Origin: Anabas testudineus
Lineage: Eukaryota; Chordata; Actinopteri; Anabantiformes; Anabantidae
DNA: 64,000 nt
Reading direction: 5' to 3'
Assembly (NCBI RefSeq): GCF_900324465.2
Contig: NC_046626.1
Location: forward strand, 13,097,459 to 13,161,458
Every line of letters starts with the position of its first letter. Position 1 is the stretch's first letter. The notes under the pieces are model-generated. The model did no database searches. It was given only the letters and a program-made list of their open reading frames with translations, and was not told the DNA's origin. The position numbers and the translations under genes are program-made. Positions 1 through 13,600 of the stretch are shown piece after piece.

Positions 1-3000
1 CTTGTTTTTCATTGCTATTTACCTTAAAACATGCACAATGAACACTGAGCACGTAAAACTTTTTCAGACCAATAAATAAATTATTATTCAATAAATTGAA
101 TAAATGCTCAGTGAAGGTTTAAATTGAGCAACAAATGGAAACTGCACATGGCAGCGCTGTACAGTATATTCCATGCACTTATTAATCATCAGTGTTTTGC
201 GTTACCAGTGGCAAGTGAAATGTAACTAACTTTAATTTGCATATCTGTAAGCTCGGGAGCAAAGGTAAAGAATGTATTTTTCAATTATTATACTTTTTGC
301 ATAAATGTGCACTTAGTTTTAGAACACTTAAACAAAATGTTGAACATTGAAATTGCAGCTCATTTGGGGAGATTGATGTGAGACAACCACCTAATACTTT
401 AATATTTGATAGAAGTGTTCATATCAAGCTTCACGCCACTCTGACTTTGGACAGTAGCTGGAGGAGGATGTGGATTTGGGCGGAGGGAGAAAGTGGAAGA
501 CGTTCGTCTAGACATGTAATATTAACACCAGAAATCTGTGGCATATGGTGTATCTCGCCTTTGGATGACAGTGAGGAAAGACGCAATCTCATGGCAGGTT
601 CAGTTAAACACTAAGATTTAAAAAGGACCCGTGCCATTTCGCAGTCTGACTACCTCACTTGACCTGAGTATAGGCTAACTCCTCCATTTTTATGAACAGA
701 TTTGTTAAGATGATAAGAGACTGCTTTCATTTCCAAGGGTGACACAAATGTCACACCACAGGAAGCTATTCCGTACAGGCAGCTCTGCTTGAGCAGCTGT
801 TAAAGACATGATGCATGTTTAATTTCTATCCACTGGGTCCCTTTTCAAATGGATTTAAGGATGTTGGATGCCCTCAGCATTGACATTAAAAGAAAAAAGT
901 CTGCTACTTTGCTCTCTGAAACTCTAATATCATTACTGCAGTAAATTCATCTTGGGGGAGGAGGAATGAATGGGCCTCTTTGTTTTATTATTATTATTTC
1001 TGGCATGGAGAACCACACACACGTCTGTGCAGCACTGACCGAAGGTCTATACCCAGATGGCAACGGTGCTACAACTTATTGTACAACAAACACATCTTTC
1101 AGGCTTTTCAGCCAGCACTGGCCTCACTATGGGCTGGGACAAGGGCCAAATAATGCATTACCTCTCACCGCCTAACCTCCAGTGCTTCCATCCCACATAG
1201 TTAGCCCTCCTCCGAACAGGAGCATCCCAATTCAGAAGATTTACTGTCTTAGGGATTCTATGGGTTTCCTGGTCCAGAGTACACAGAAGCCACAGTAGGA
1301 CACAGCTTGCAGACAAATGCTATAACACAATAGTACAATATATGGAGAAAGGAGAACATTCAAACCCTTAATTGCTTATCAAATATTGCCGTTGGGTGAC
1401 AAATGACTATTTGGAGTTGAAGCCGTTGGTGGGGCCTTGAGTACTTGGGCATGCAGTTCTTTACAGTCTGTGCTCTGACAGCTGGCAGAGTGAAAAATTA
1501 ACCTGGCAGAAACCTGCTCTCCACAAAAAAGCAGTCAATAACAGGAACTCAATCAAACTGCCCTGGTTTCCGGTAAGCTATGCACTCTGGACTGCCTGGT
1601 CTGACAGAGGCTGGCTTGCTGAAAGACTGGTTGGCTGCAGGTTGGCCCCCACCACAACACGCAGAGCTCTCAGTTGGCTCCATTGTACCACACTCATTTG
1701 TACGTCATCTAAATGAGGTTTCGTCTTTTATTCAGTCTGCTGTGGTTTGCCAAAGAAAGTACTGAGCCCCAAGTCAAGTTAATGCAGTATAAAGATTCTT
1801 ACTTGCTGGATCCTTAGCTTGCTTTTTAAGACACATGAAGAGATTGAACATCATGCTGTGTGTGTCACAAAAATAAAGTTTCACAGAAAGAAAACATTCA
1901 TTGAAACAACTGCTGCTGCACAATTGTCTTTTCCATTTTTACTTTGTACGTTTTGCACTATGTTGCTAACTAACTGCTTACGTTTAGGCACATCAGAGGC
2001 AGCCTCTGGATCCTCTGACTGTTTTTATCCAATCTTTTTTGGACATTAGCTGTCGTGTAGCTACAGTACTAGTAGTGATGGCGTTACGACCATTTTTCCA
2101 ATAATGTTAGGATACTTTTGGAGTTATTTTAGTTGCACATATTGTTGCTGTCACGTTTTTTCCCCACTCAGCTGTTTGTGATCATGGTCAATAAAATGCA
2201 CAACATGTAACTAAAAGGCCATGGGAACTTTCACAAGCTAATAAAACAAAGTTAATATTGGCCTGGATGGAGTTAAATTCAAAATAAAAAGTGATGCTTG
2301 AATGCAAAACATGCACATGTCTACTTGATGCATGTCAGTGGTGGTCAGGAAAGGTTTCAGGTCACAACTATTGAACCTCCACAGTGACAAGCAGTGTCAG
2401 CATCCTGGGCCTTCACAGCTTGGCTTCCACAGGTCCTGTCATCACCTCCACCTTGTTTAGTCTAATTGTCACTGACTATCAACTCACCGTAACACAGAAA
2501 TCCTCTCTTTATTCCCCACACACACAAAGAACGAGACAGTGCTGTGAAAATCAAATCCAGAAGTGAGAAATAGGAGAGATGTTTATTGGAGCAGTTAGTA
2601 TATTGTACAGGATTTGGTCAGATTTTATCCCATGTCAGTCCTGGTATCCTGCAATATTCCTCCTGAGCTGTCAAGAGGTTATTCTTGACTTTTGCTAAGC
2701 TGTCACATGGCTTCACTTTATCATTCACCAGGATTCAGTGCTTCTTCGGTTGGCAAATAAGCTTTTGACATTTTTATTTCTTCGCCTTGTATGCTGTCTG
2801 TTTTAGAGTCATATTGTATTTCCGTTGTTAGAAAATAGGTCATTTGAGCTTCCCAGAGATACCACAGAAATGCTATGTAAATGCACGGATTCATAAATTT
2901 GCGCATGAAGTAATTGTCATCTTCAGATGTTTATAGTTTCAACAATTCTAATTTTCAGCATTATTTTCCACTTACAGAGAGTTGGCTCATATTATTTTTG

Positions 3001-3905
3001 CACGACAGTGCATCACAACTAATTTATGTAGTAAAACAACAGTGGCCACGGGTTGAACGGTATGAATCTCGGTGACTCCCCGGAAACAGTACATATTGCA
3101 TTTTCATAGTCTCCATAGAAACTTTCTATTTATTTATTGCCTCTGATAATTACAGCGGCTCCTCTATACAAATTGGTATATTTAAAACAAACTTGAACAG
3201 CTCTTTATCTATATATATTATACTTTAGTATAATCAAACTTCACTGTGTGCAGGTGTTGTTTCCAGGTAACACATGCAGTCCTAACTTGGATTTTCAATC
3301 ACTCTATGCACTTTAATTAAAACTGTATTAAAATGTATTAAAATAAAACATCAGCATCATGAAGTCTACCAAATCGTGATACTGTAGGCTGGGGGTTTAA
3401 TCTCGTACTGATTGCTAATGTTACTGCTATCTTATCTTTAACTTGTTTAATTTATTTAAGCAAATTATGTGTTCTTCACCATTTAGGGAAACGTTAAGAG
3501 TGCAACTGTGCAGACTTAACGTAATGACCTTAACGTGAAACTGAATCAAGAGCAGATGAGCATCAGGTAACTGAACAGCCGCCTCAGACTGTGTGGTTTT
3601 GGGCATCATTGTGACCCCTCTGCAATAGGCTGCAGCCTCTCAGGTCCTTTTTATCAAGCTCTCAAAGTTATTAACACCTACTTATGAGATGTCATGTAGG
3701 CGCCACCCTCTGGCAGGAGACCTCATCTACGCTTAGTAGCACCTACACTAGATATCACAAATATCTTCGGTGTACTTTTATGTTATTGTTTTAAATGATG
3801 CCTGATTCCTGAGGCCCGCATAGTGACAGACGCAAAACGAGTGTCTAAATATTTACTATAAATGGATGCAGCTTCCACAAAATCCCCACCTCATCACCTC
3901 CGGCG

Positions 3906-3929
3906 TACACACACACACACACACACACA
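3906..3929. repeat. CA-dinucleotide microsatellite
   Basis: An uninterrupted AC repeat of about 12 units in the gene-poor flank. It has a companion tract about 220 bp downstream. Confidence 0.95.
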
Positions 3930-4148
3930 GACCACCACCCTCTATCTGTACACTTTCTCACACTCTTTCTTGCCCCACCATGTTTAGAGCCATGGCTTCA
4001 GACTAATTGAATAAGCAGCGACCCTCTAGGCTGCCTCTCTGAGGGATTAGGATATGATCTCAAAAGAGCACTCCTCTGAGGGCAAACACAGCCAATTTAG
4101 AGCCATTTCATGCTCCGTGCTCCAGCACACGAGAGGCCGTCATGGAGG

Positions 4149-4150
<2 letters not shown>

Positions 4151-4179
<29 letters not shown>
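4151..4179. repeat. CA-dinucleotide microsatellite
   Basis: A second AC repeat of about 14 units. The roughly 220 bp between the two tracts is unique-looking sequence. Confidence 0.95.
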
Positions 4180-4180
<1 letters not shown>

Positions 4181-4645
4181 CGAGCAGAGAAATGTAATTC
4201 ACGCACTCTCAAATCAAGCATGCTTTACATTCTGGTCTTTCTCATATGAAACTGAGCTGTTTTGTCTTCTATTTTAAACTCCTGCTTCCAAAATGCTCCA
4301 GAGCCCAATAATTGTCAAAAAACTACCTTGGTTTGCAAAACACCTCCGTCCAGCCGGTTGGATATTAAATAATAATAAATAAAAAAACTAAGACCACATA
4401 TTTGTACTTCAAAAAATTATGACCAGTACAAATGGGAAATGTAATATTGTCTATTTCTGTGTGAAAATGGTGAATGTGCTGAATATGAAATCTCAGCATT
4501 ATTTGAGTCACCCAGCAGTAACCCCTCTAATGCGTTCACCCTTCTGGCTCCACACCAAAGCCTTGTTTCATCAAATCAATTGCCTGAACCATGTTGTAAT
4601 GATGCTTGCTTCCAGTACATTTATTAAAGGGCCCTGTATGAGCTC

Positions 4646-4665
4646 TTTTTTTTTTTTTTTTTTTT
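4646..4665. repeat. Poly(T) tract
   Basis: A run of about 20 T. It could be the poly(A) end of a minus-strand retroposed copy, but I recognise no element body beside it. Confidence 0.8.
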
Positions 4666-7600
4666 GTAATTGTAACCAGTGAAAGGATTTCATTTACAGA
4701 TAAGAATCCCTAGAGGTAGTATGACCTACTATTTAACGTTTGAAAAATTCTTGTGGTCTACGACACAGTATGAGCAACTCAGCAGAAAGAAAAGTCTCAA
4801 TATTTGTTTCTTTTGCTCACATTTCACTAAATGTTTTTAGAAATCGTCATCCTGATTTCAACAAGCTTGATCTTTTAATTAAAAATTATGACTTTAAAAA
4901 AATGCTATGCTTTTATACAGTGAGAAAAGTTCCTTAATTCTTCAGGTTTCCCCCCCCCCCATTCTTAAATATAAACTTCATAAGCATTCACATCACCTGG
5001 AACACCATTTCTAGGGGCTCTAGGGTTCAGAGGAAGCAAGTCAAACAGTGTGTGTTTTATTACATGCCTCAGTAATCCAGGAAAGAGGAAGCACATGTCT
5101 CAGTGAAATACGATCGAATTCAGATTATCTCTGGATATTTTGCCACATTTTAACCTCTCACATAAAATGAATCATATAAAAGTCTATCCTAATTCCCTAT
5201 ACATTATTTGTTATGGAGAGACTCTTCTTCTTTTCAGGGTACCCCGTGCAGTAGTTTATGTCTGTCTTTCTTTTTCCAGCTGCCTATTAGGATTGTGGCT
5301 TCCCCTGTGGTGGCGTATTTCTCCCCCCTGGCAGAAAGAGAAGTATGCCATTAGTTCACCAGAGCTGCCATTGCTGTCAAAATATGAGTGGGGAGTAGAT
5401 CTATTAGATACCTATATTTCCTGGTAAAACAGCCTCCATCTCTACCTTCCCCCTTGGCAGATTAAATAGAGAGACAAAACCCAGATGACTGGTTCTGAAT
5501 CTATGAAAACATGCACTAAGTACACTGCTTTGGATGTGGATTCTGAAAGAAAATAATGAAAAAGCCACTGGTGGAAAAAATGTTTCTCAAAGGACAATTC
5601 AATTGAGAAGACACAGTTTGCTGTCATAGTTAGCTGCGATGCCAACTTTATCTTTCTTTATTTTAAGTGTTGATTTTTATTTGTTTGTGGTTTGTTTATT
5701 TTTTTTTACTTTTGCTCTTTTTGTTTTTAAAGAACTCTAATTAAAGGACTTTTTTTGCAAACGTTTAACTTTACCATTCATCTAAAAATAAATAATTTTT
5801 GGATGACAGATCGAGTTACAAATGCTCCGTGCGATTTCACCTCATCCATCTTTATCAAGAGAGTCAAAACCAGTTGGAAGCCATCTTTAATGCTTAGTAC
5901 TGGATTTCAGTTCCACAATGAAGCAAGTCTGATTCCTTAAGTAGCAGAGGGAATGGTGCAAGAAAGATTTGTAATAAAAACCTGCTCAGGTAAATCACTT
6001 TTCAACCTGTCATCACCCGCAAGGGTAATATTATTGGAAACAGACGGTGTGTATAACATGTGGATATTGGCTACTCATTTCACGGTCCCTTAGGACTTGG
6101 GCACCAGTGAATTCCACCCTTCATTGTGAATTATCTTTAAGCCTCATGTTGGCAGACATTTTGATGTCTTTTTTTCTCACTGACAATTATTTGATAGTTA
6201 ACCTTTTGGTGTTTAAGTTTAAATCTTATAGCTAATTTATCTTATCCATTGGAAATAAAATGAAAACTTTTTGATACTATCAGGTAGTGTAATCTATACA
6301 CTAAAAATCTATGTTTTTAATATGCATATGACATAACCTATATATTTGAATAACTTATGACAGGATACACACCAAGAATTAGTAACAATAACTAAAAAGA
6401 GCTACAGTAGATTATAAGATCTCACAGAGATATAAAGTATTACATTTGTTTTTTTACTTTTCACATCATCACATATTGTAATGTAAAACCTCAATTAACT
6501 TCCAAAGGTAATTGATAATTTTGCTGTCAAAGAAATGTAGTAAAATATAAAGTATGATATTTTACTGTGAAATTTAGCACAGTGTAAGTGTAAAGTATAA
6601 GTAGCATGTAGCAAATGTTATGTTCCATGGTTATGGTGGGAAAATATATAATGAATTAATTATATTCATACTGTTTCTAAATTATCACAAAAAGAAAAAA
6701 AAAGAAAATTTATTTTTAAAACAATCCAAACTTATTAATTGGCTTCTCATGGTAAAAATGTGTGCTCTCACAAAAATTAATTCAGCAGTTATTTGACTAC
6801 CCCCTAAATCTGGCCGAAGCCATATCCACAAAGCTAAGTCTCAGGGCGGTCCACTGTTTGTGTGAGCTCTGAATCTGCAGGCTTTACAGGCTTTCCTCTT
6901 CCCCAGGCAGGGCAGAGAGGCTGCTGACTCCACATTCTCATCCCTCTATCCCTCTTCCTCCATCCTTCCATCCCCCAGTGTCCTGTTTACTCTCTGCAGC
7001 CCTGCGGCCGTGCCACCTCGGAGACACTCCAGACCACCAAGGTCTTGGCGGCCGCCTCAGATTGGCCAGTGACGGCCCTCACTATGGGAACATCGGGTAG
7101 AGGTGCAGGAGTGGGTGGGGGAGTGGCGCTGACACTGGCTCACTAGTGGGGATTTTTTTTTGCTGTGGTACCAGGCAGGAGGGTGAAGGTATGATTAAAT
7201 GTGGCCATGCCTTGACATTCAAAATATATACTGCAGGGACGTGGGCCAGGTGACCTGTTGTACAGCTCATCTACTGCAGTGAATTTTTGCATTTTTGAGC
7301 TTTTTCAGCGGTTGCTGACCACTACAAACCCATGAAACCATCGTGAAAAAGAAATGGCATTTTACTATGACTGTATAGAAAGAACTGAGGTTACACCTCT
7401 CAGTTTCTCCTTGCAGATTATGCTGTTACATTTTGTCTTAGCTCTAGTTGGCAGGAGGTATTTATTTTTATACCATCCTACTTAAATTTCCTCTATAGCC
7501 ATGAATGTAATGGGAGATGTTATTTTTGACACTCTGAGAAATCGGGAGGGGAGGTGGTGTTGGCGCAAAACTGTTCTGGGATCCTTTTCAGGGCTTTAGT

Positions 7601-10600
7601 CGCCCTCTGCTGGGTAAAGGCTGCACTTTTTCCCCTTGTCTTGTCAGCAACAATGTGGTGTGTTTGGACAGAACTACAGCGTGCAGCGAAAGCAACCACA
7701 GCAAGCTCTATCATGACATCTATTTTTGCATGGGTGGTCCCCTTTACATTGTTGAACTCCGTGACAGCAGAATGTAAAAAGAAAAAAGTGAAAAGAGTAG
7801 AAAGAGTTCTGCTTTGGTCAGTCTGTCAGGGACCCTTCAAAGCAGACAGCATTGGCCAAGCAGTGCACGCAGCTATTGAAGGGTTTTCTCATAACACTCA
7901 CTGGCAAGACATAGTATGTTCTGCAAGAAGGCTGCCATTGTGTAATGATGAGGGAATAAATGGGAATAATAGCTTCTTTTCTGGAAACATTGTATATGAG
8001 GTGTACAAGGCATACTTTTGCGGGGGCAGACGTCCAGATGGGCATAACAAGCAACTGCTGGAGAAAGAGAAGTGCATAGGAGAGCACAGGGGATACAGGT
8101 GTGTGTGCGTTAGCTTCAATGTGGAGCCACGCTGCAAGAATTTTTTGCTGAGTTTCTGGAAAAGTGGGTTCCTGCTTCGAGGTAATCAGCAGAGTGTTCC
8201 CATGCTGATGTGTGCTGATGTGAGCTCTGCAGGTTGTGATGGCCTCACTCTTTCAGGCTGGAGGGAGGGGGTCTGCTGAGACAGCACATAGAGGGAAAGT
8301 TCTTTTAGTAAAGTGGAGCACTAGCTGACTGAGAGCCTTCTAAGGAGTCTCCATTAAAAGGGGTCATTGGACTATGTTTTTTTTTTTATATATTCTGCTA
8401 CTAAAAAACCCAGAACATGTATTTTTCAGGTGTGAAAAAGTGCAACGCAAACAAAACCTGAAACACGGAGAGAAAAGGAGAACTTGTCAACCCTGACCCT
8501 GTGTAGGGTCAAGATTTTGACAGCCACAGGATATGTGTGGGCCATTGTTGGTCACTCCAAGTGCTACCTCAGTGGTACAACTTCCTCCTCTCCCACCAAT
8601 ATCCATGCCCACACACACACTCACACACACAACTGTGCACATTTCTATATATACAAGGATGATTTGTTTAAAATAACACACACATTTATGTCATACTCAA
8701 ATGTTTAACGATTTTAAATTTACTGTTTTGTGATGTTACTGCATTTAATGTAGATTTACTGCATCAGCGGATAATTGCTGAACTTCAAGGTTTTTAGTGA
8801 AGAAAGTGGGGGCTGTTTTTTTTAAATAAATATTACATTGAAAATGAAAATGTTTATTATTAATTCAGTGTTTTGAAAAATGTATCTGCACTATTAATTT
8901 TGTGAATAAATATGCTGTATGAGATGTCATTGGAACATTTGTGTAAATATATATCAAACAGATATTAAACCTTTGTCTTAGCAGTTTTAAAGCAGCTTTA
9001 TTACTGTTGTCTGAGAGGTCTACCTGATAACATTTCTACCTGATAACATTTCTGTGCTCCAATAAATCGCCGGCTTCTACCAGTAAGAGCATGAATATCA
9101 TCCAAAACACCCCTGAATAGACACAGACGCAGTAAATCTTTTTCGCCTGTGCTGCCTGCCACACTACACATAAAATGTCTCCCTCAAAATGGGCTCTTTG
9201 TGTGGTCAAGCGAATATGGCCTGAAGAATGAACCGCAGCACCGTGACTCTTTTCCTGTTTCCCCTGTCTAAAAGCAGACTGGACTAAAATGAAGGCAGGC
9301 CCAAAAAAATGCCAAACCAAGAACAAACCAAGCAATGAATTTTTAGTTTAAATATGGTCAGCTATTTCCCCCTCAGAGTTTACCAAGCCCCTGATCAAAA
9401 ACCAAACGGGAGCTCATCGCTAGTGTAATCACATTTAATGTAGTTGTTGTTGCTGGACAGTGATACAAATAAAGTTATTTGATTGCTGTGGTTGGATCAG
9501 GTTCCTCGAAATATGTGGTGCTGCAGAAGATAAAGATAAAAACCAACCATGACAGAAGTTAAATCCTCATGTCTTCTGCTTCACCTCAGTCTGACCCGTG
9601 TCTCTCAATTTCAGTTGTATCATTAGTCGAATCCTCCTCTCTTGTCTTGAGCTCCATCGTGGGAAACGTTTCACACTACAATAGCAGCAGCAGTACGGGT
9701 TGCCATTTGGGTGCCTTGTGCTGTGTTTTTGTTGGCTATGAGAGCTGTTTTTTGGAGTCAGACAGAGAACAGACTAAGGGTCTTTTCCTCTCAGTGTGCT
9801 CAGTACGGTCCCTGCAGCAGAGAGACTGGGGTTCAGCTCATCGATCACTGCGCACTGGGATGGAGGACAGACGCTGTGGGTGGTGATGGGAGATCATAAC
9901 TGAGAGCTGTACAGTATGGATATGTATGATGTTTAAGTATGTCTAGTATTTGTTATTCTGTAACATACTGATGTTGTGCAAGCATATGTGTGTGTGGCCG
10001 AGTGTGAGTTAGGGGGAGTAGATAAAGGGTATCCAATAAAACATGACAGGGGTATGTTGTGGACAGGATAAGCAGATGTTTGCATGGATAAGAGGTCAAG
10101 AAGGAATTCATTTGTCTGACTGGAAGGATCTGAAGTGATAAAACATGCATACAAGCTTGTGTTAACACACTAACCTCCAACACGGAAAACACACTGTATT
10201 TGAACAAGATGCTTGGCTCCATTTAGTTCCTTCAGAAAAGGCTCCTCAACAAGAGCTAAAGCAGGAAAGAGCAAAGCACATACACACACAGAGGCCTGAT
10301 GGATTATGGCTCTCTCTGCCACAGAGGCCTCTCAGCAGGGCTGGCAGATAGAACAGAGACCCCGTGCAGGCCGAGAGGTGAGCCAGAGGGATGTGTAAAT
10401 ACAAAGCTGATGGAAAGGGCCCCATCGTGGGACCGCCTGACCAGCAGTAGGGCCCAACCTGGAGATGATATGGAGCCAAGCAGATGACCCAGCAGTGGGG
10501 AACCTCCAAGATCATTAAAGGCTTCACCAGAGCCATTTGATCGGTGTTGAAACCACCGTCTGTAAACACTGGACGCAGCAAGCTGCTGTGTTTCCCCCTT

Positions 10601-13600
10601 GTCTGGAAATCAATCTGCGTGTGGGTGGGAGATGGCTGTTTTCATTTCAAAAGTCATGTTGTACTGTTTCTGAAAAAAGGTCTCAGAAGGAAAGTATGCA
10701 ACTGTATACTTCAGTATACTACAATACACTCTCTCATCTTGTCAGTTCCACCAATTCCTGGGGGAAATAGCGGCCACAACATATTTACAGTATAGTTTTC
10801 CCTATCCAAAATATGAACTTCAGATCTTTTCATTTGAATTATTATAGTCAAAATCCACTTAATATAACTAGAAAAAAAATTTAATTGTAGGCACCTTAAA
10901 TTAGTTTTCTAAAGTAATTCTTACTAATTAGTGTGTAATCATAGATTTCTTTAACTAGTGTTATGTCAAGTCAAAAAGTAATTGCAGATATCTGGTATTA
11001 TCAATTTGACTTATCAGATTACAATTTTAACTATAGTCAACTGTTGTCAAATTGTAATTTTAGATATCTGAAACCTGCTATAGTTGATTTTAGAGCTTGT
11101 TTGTAGAGAACAGCTGCCTAATAGATCCAGAATAGTGTGGCAAAGCTGTACAGTTACAAGTCGGAGAGCAAAGAGTATGCAATTACTATGAAGGTCTTTA
11201 GACAGGTGGCACATTTGGATGATCTCTGTTAACTGATCTTTACAAGCAGGCCTTTTCACGTTGCCATAAAAAGTCAGTAGTCAAAAGACAGCAGATCAGC
11301 TACACAGCAAAGCTTGCTCACATTAGTTGACATAAGCCTCCATAAGCTGCTGTTCACACCACAGTGGGAAAATCCTAAGTGACTAGACCTGACTAAGGAT
11401 GTGTTATTAATTCTGCTCTTAATGTTTTATTCATGAGGAGAAACAGTAGAACATGTTACAGAGTCATTCAGCAACATTATAAAAAAAGAAAAAACCCTGA
11501 GATATCGACTGTGGGGGAAAAACATAAAGGGATAATTGGACATTGTGTTCTTATTGGTGGTGAACTTGAATGGTGTTAAAAACAGATCACTCACCCAGCA
11601 TGTTCCCACTGCTGGACATGACAACACATGTACTGCCATTAACTGAAGATAAACGTGGTCTGTTCCCCCCTCCACACAAATCAGAACCACCTGCCCCCAG
11701 GCCCTGAGAACTGGCTGGACCTCCTTGGAAAGAGAGAGCGCCTCTTGTTTGGACAAACGTCAGGGCCAGTTCCAGGGCTCATACATGAAACGAAGAGTGG
11801 AGCAGGAAATCTTACCCTTCATACAGCCTCCTACAACCCTGAGCCCCGTCTCCACCCTCCTAAGCAGGGCCCAATATTTTTTAATTACGTGCAGGAAACT
11901 CCTGTTACAAAGGACACTTTCTTAGTCAATCGGCAGGGAGGCTGCAAGGAGTTCTGGGGTCACTCTCCACTTTTTTCCCTCTCTGTCTTTTCTTTCTCAG
12001 GGTGTGGGAGGTAGGTGTATCAGCTAGCAAACTGGAGCTCATGCCACCCAGATATTGAACCTGGACTATGGAACCTGGTTTCTCAATGCAAACCCATTTT
12101 TACAACAATAACCAAAACTGCCACCAGCCTCTCTGACCCAAGCCCCAAACCAACTTCGACCCAATGTCTGTCTAAATTTCTTGTTCACATAATACATGTC
12201 CACATTAATATTGTGTTATGTAGCGGACAAAGATTTAGATGAGTCGTTGAGCTTTTTTCACCATTCTTTGCTCCGGTGGTCTCTAACTGACAGGAACTCA
12301 GGCACTATTTGTTATCTTTAGGCCCAATAAGTCCATCTGGTTTTAGTTTGGCTCCTCAAGATCGCCTCTAGAGATGTGGATGGAGGGGACTTAGGTGGTG
12401 GAGGGGCAGCCTCTAGGAGCCTTTTTCTCCTCTTAAATTGAATTTCTCACCATTCCAACCTGGGACTTGGACCAGGGATATAGCAGGAGCTTGCATTCGG
12501 CTTCCAACCCTCAGGCTCCTGAAAAGCTATGCAAAAGGCTAAAAAGGAGAGGGGGAAAAAATCCTTGGAAGAAATCAGTATCACCTGTTTTGCCAAATGA
12601 CTCGCATGTTCGGAGTAATGGCTATTAACTGACTTAGATTGTCTCTGCCTGTGTTTGGAATAGAGGAATGTATGAACTCTCTCTGAACCATTCCTGACAT
12701 GAAACCTTTTGTGTCTGATGAAATCAAGTGTGAAAATAAACAAATAGTAGACTAAACAAAGCTGTCAGTGCCTGATAGGAAGTCCAAATGGAAAGTATTT
12801 AAAGTTTGTGTTTAGGATGTGAGATTTAAATTATGTAAAATGTTTAATGTCTATATAAATAGCTGAAGTGAAACCAGAGCTCCCCAGTTCTGTTTCAAGT
12901 TTAAAAAAGGCAAATTGGGCTTTATTATTATTTTTTTTTTGTTTTTTTTTTACCCAATCTTATTCTAAGACAGTTCATAGCCCTAAGTATCATTTCATTC
13001 ATAGAACATACAACTGTTGCTATTTCTTAAACTGTATGTGTTGTTAATTTTACAGTACTTTTTATTTTAGCTAGTTTGATATTCAATTAAATATCCTTAA
13101 ACAGCTTTTCCATTTTTAGCTGCACATCCCTCTTCTTGCCCACTTTCTAAAAAGAAAATCCACAAAAGGAACCCGAGTTCAAGTTGATGTGAGACAGAAG
13201 ACAGTTTGTCCGGCTCATCCATCTCTCTTGTCACCATCCAGGAATACTACACAAATCAAAATGGAATGAAAATGAAAATAACCCTAAGCTGTGAATTATT
13301 TGTTGACCCATACAATTTCATGACCAAGACATTCTCAAACTACTGGATGTAAGAGCGGTCAACTACAGGGTTTCTATGCTCTTTGGTGGTGCACTTTGCT
13401 TTTCTGGTATTTCTGTACAATTAAATACATGTTTCCCATGGTACTCCCCCATAAAGTCTGCACTTATCCCTGACTAACCCTGTGGGTTCTGTAAAATAAG
13501 ACCTCACTGTCTTTTAAGGGATAGAGTAAGCTGAATGTTAAGGTATACTTTGTGGGAAAGTAGCTGGATATGTACACATGCTCTTCAAATTGCTGTTTCC

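Noticed and set aside
7554-8279. 241-codon open frame on the plus strand in the gene-poor flank
   Set aside because: It opens with GTG rather than ATG, has no recognisable domain or signal, shows a low-complexity Cys/Lys-rich composition and overlaps open frames on the other strand. It is most likely chance.
11655-12014. 119-codon plus-strand frame in the left flank
   Set aside because: No domain, no homologue recognised, no splice context, and overlapping frames in other phases.
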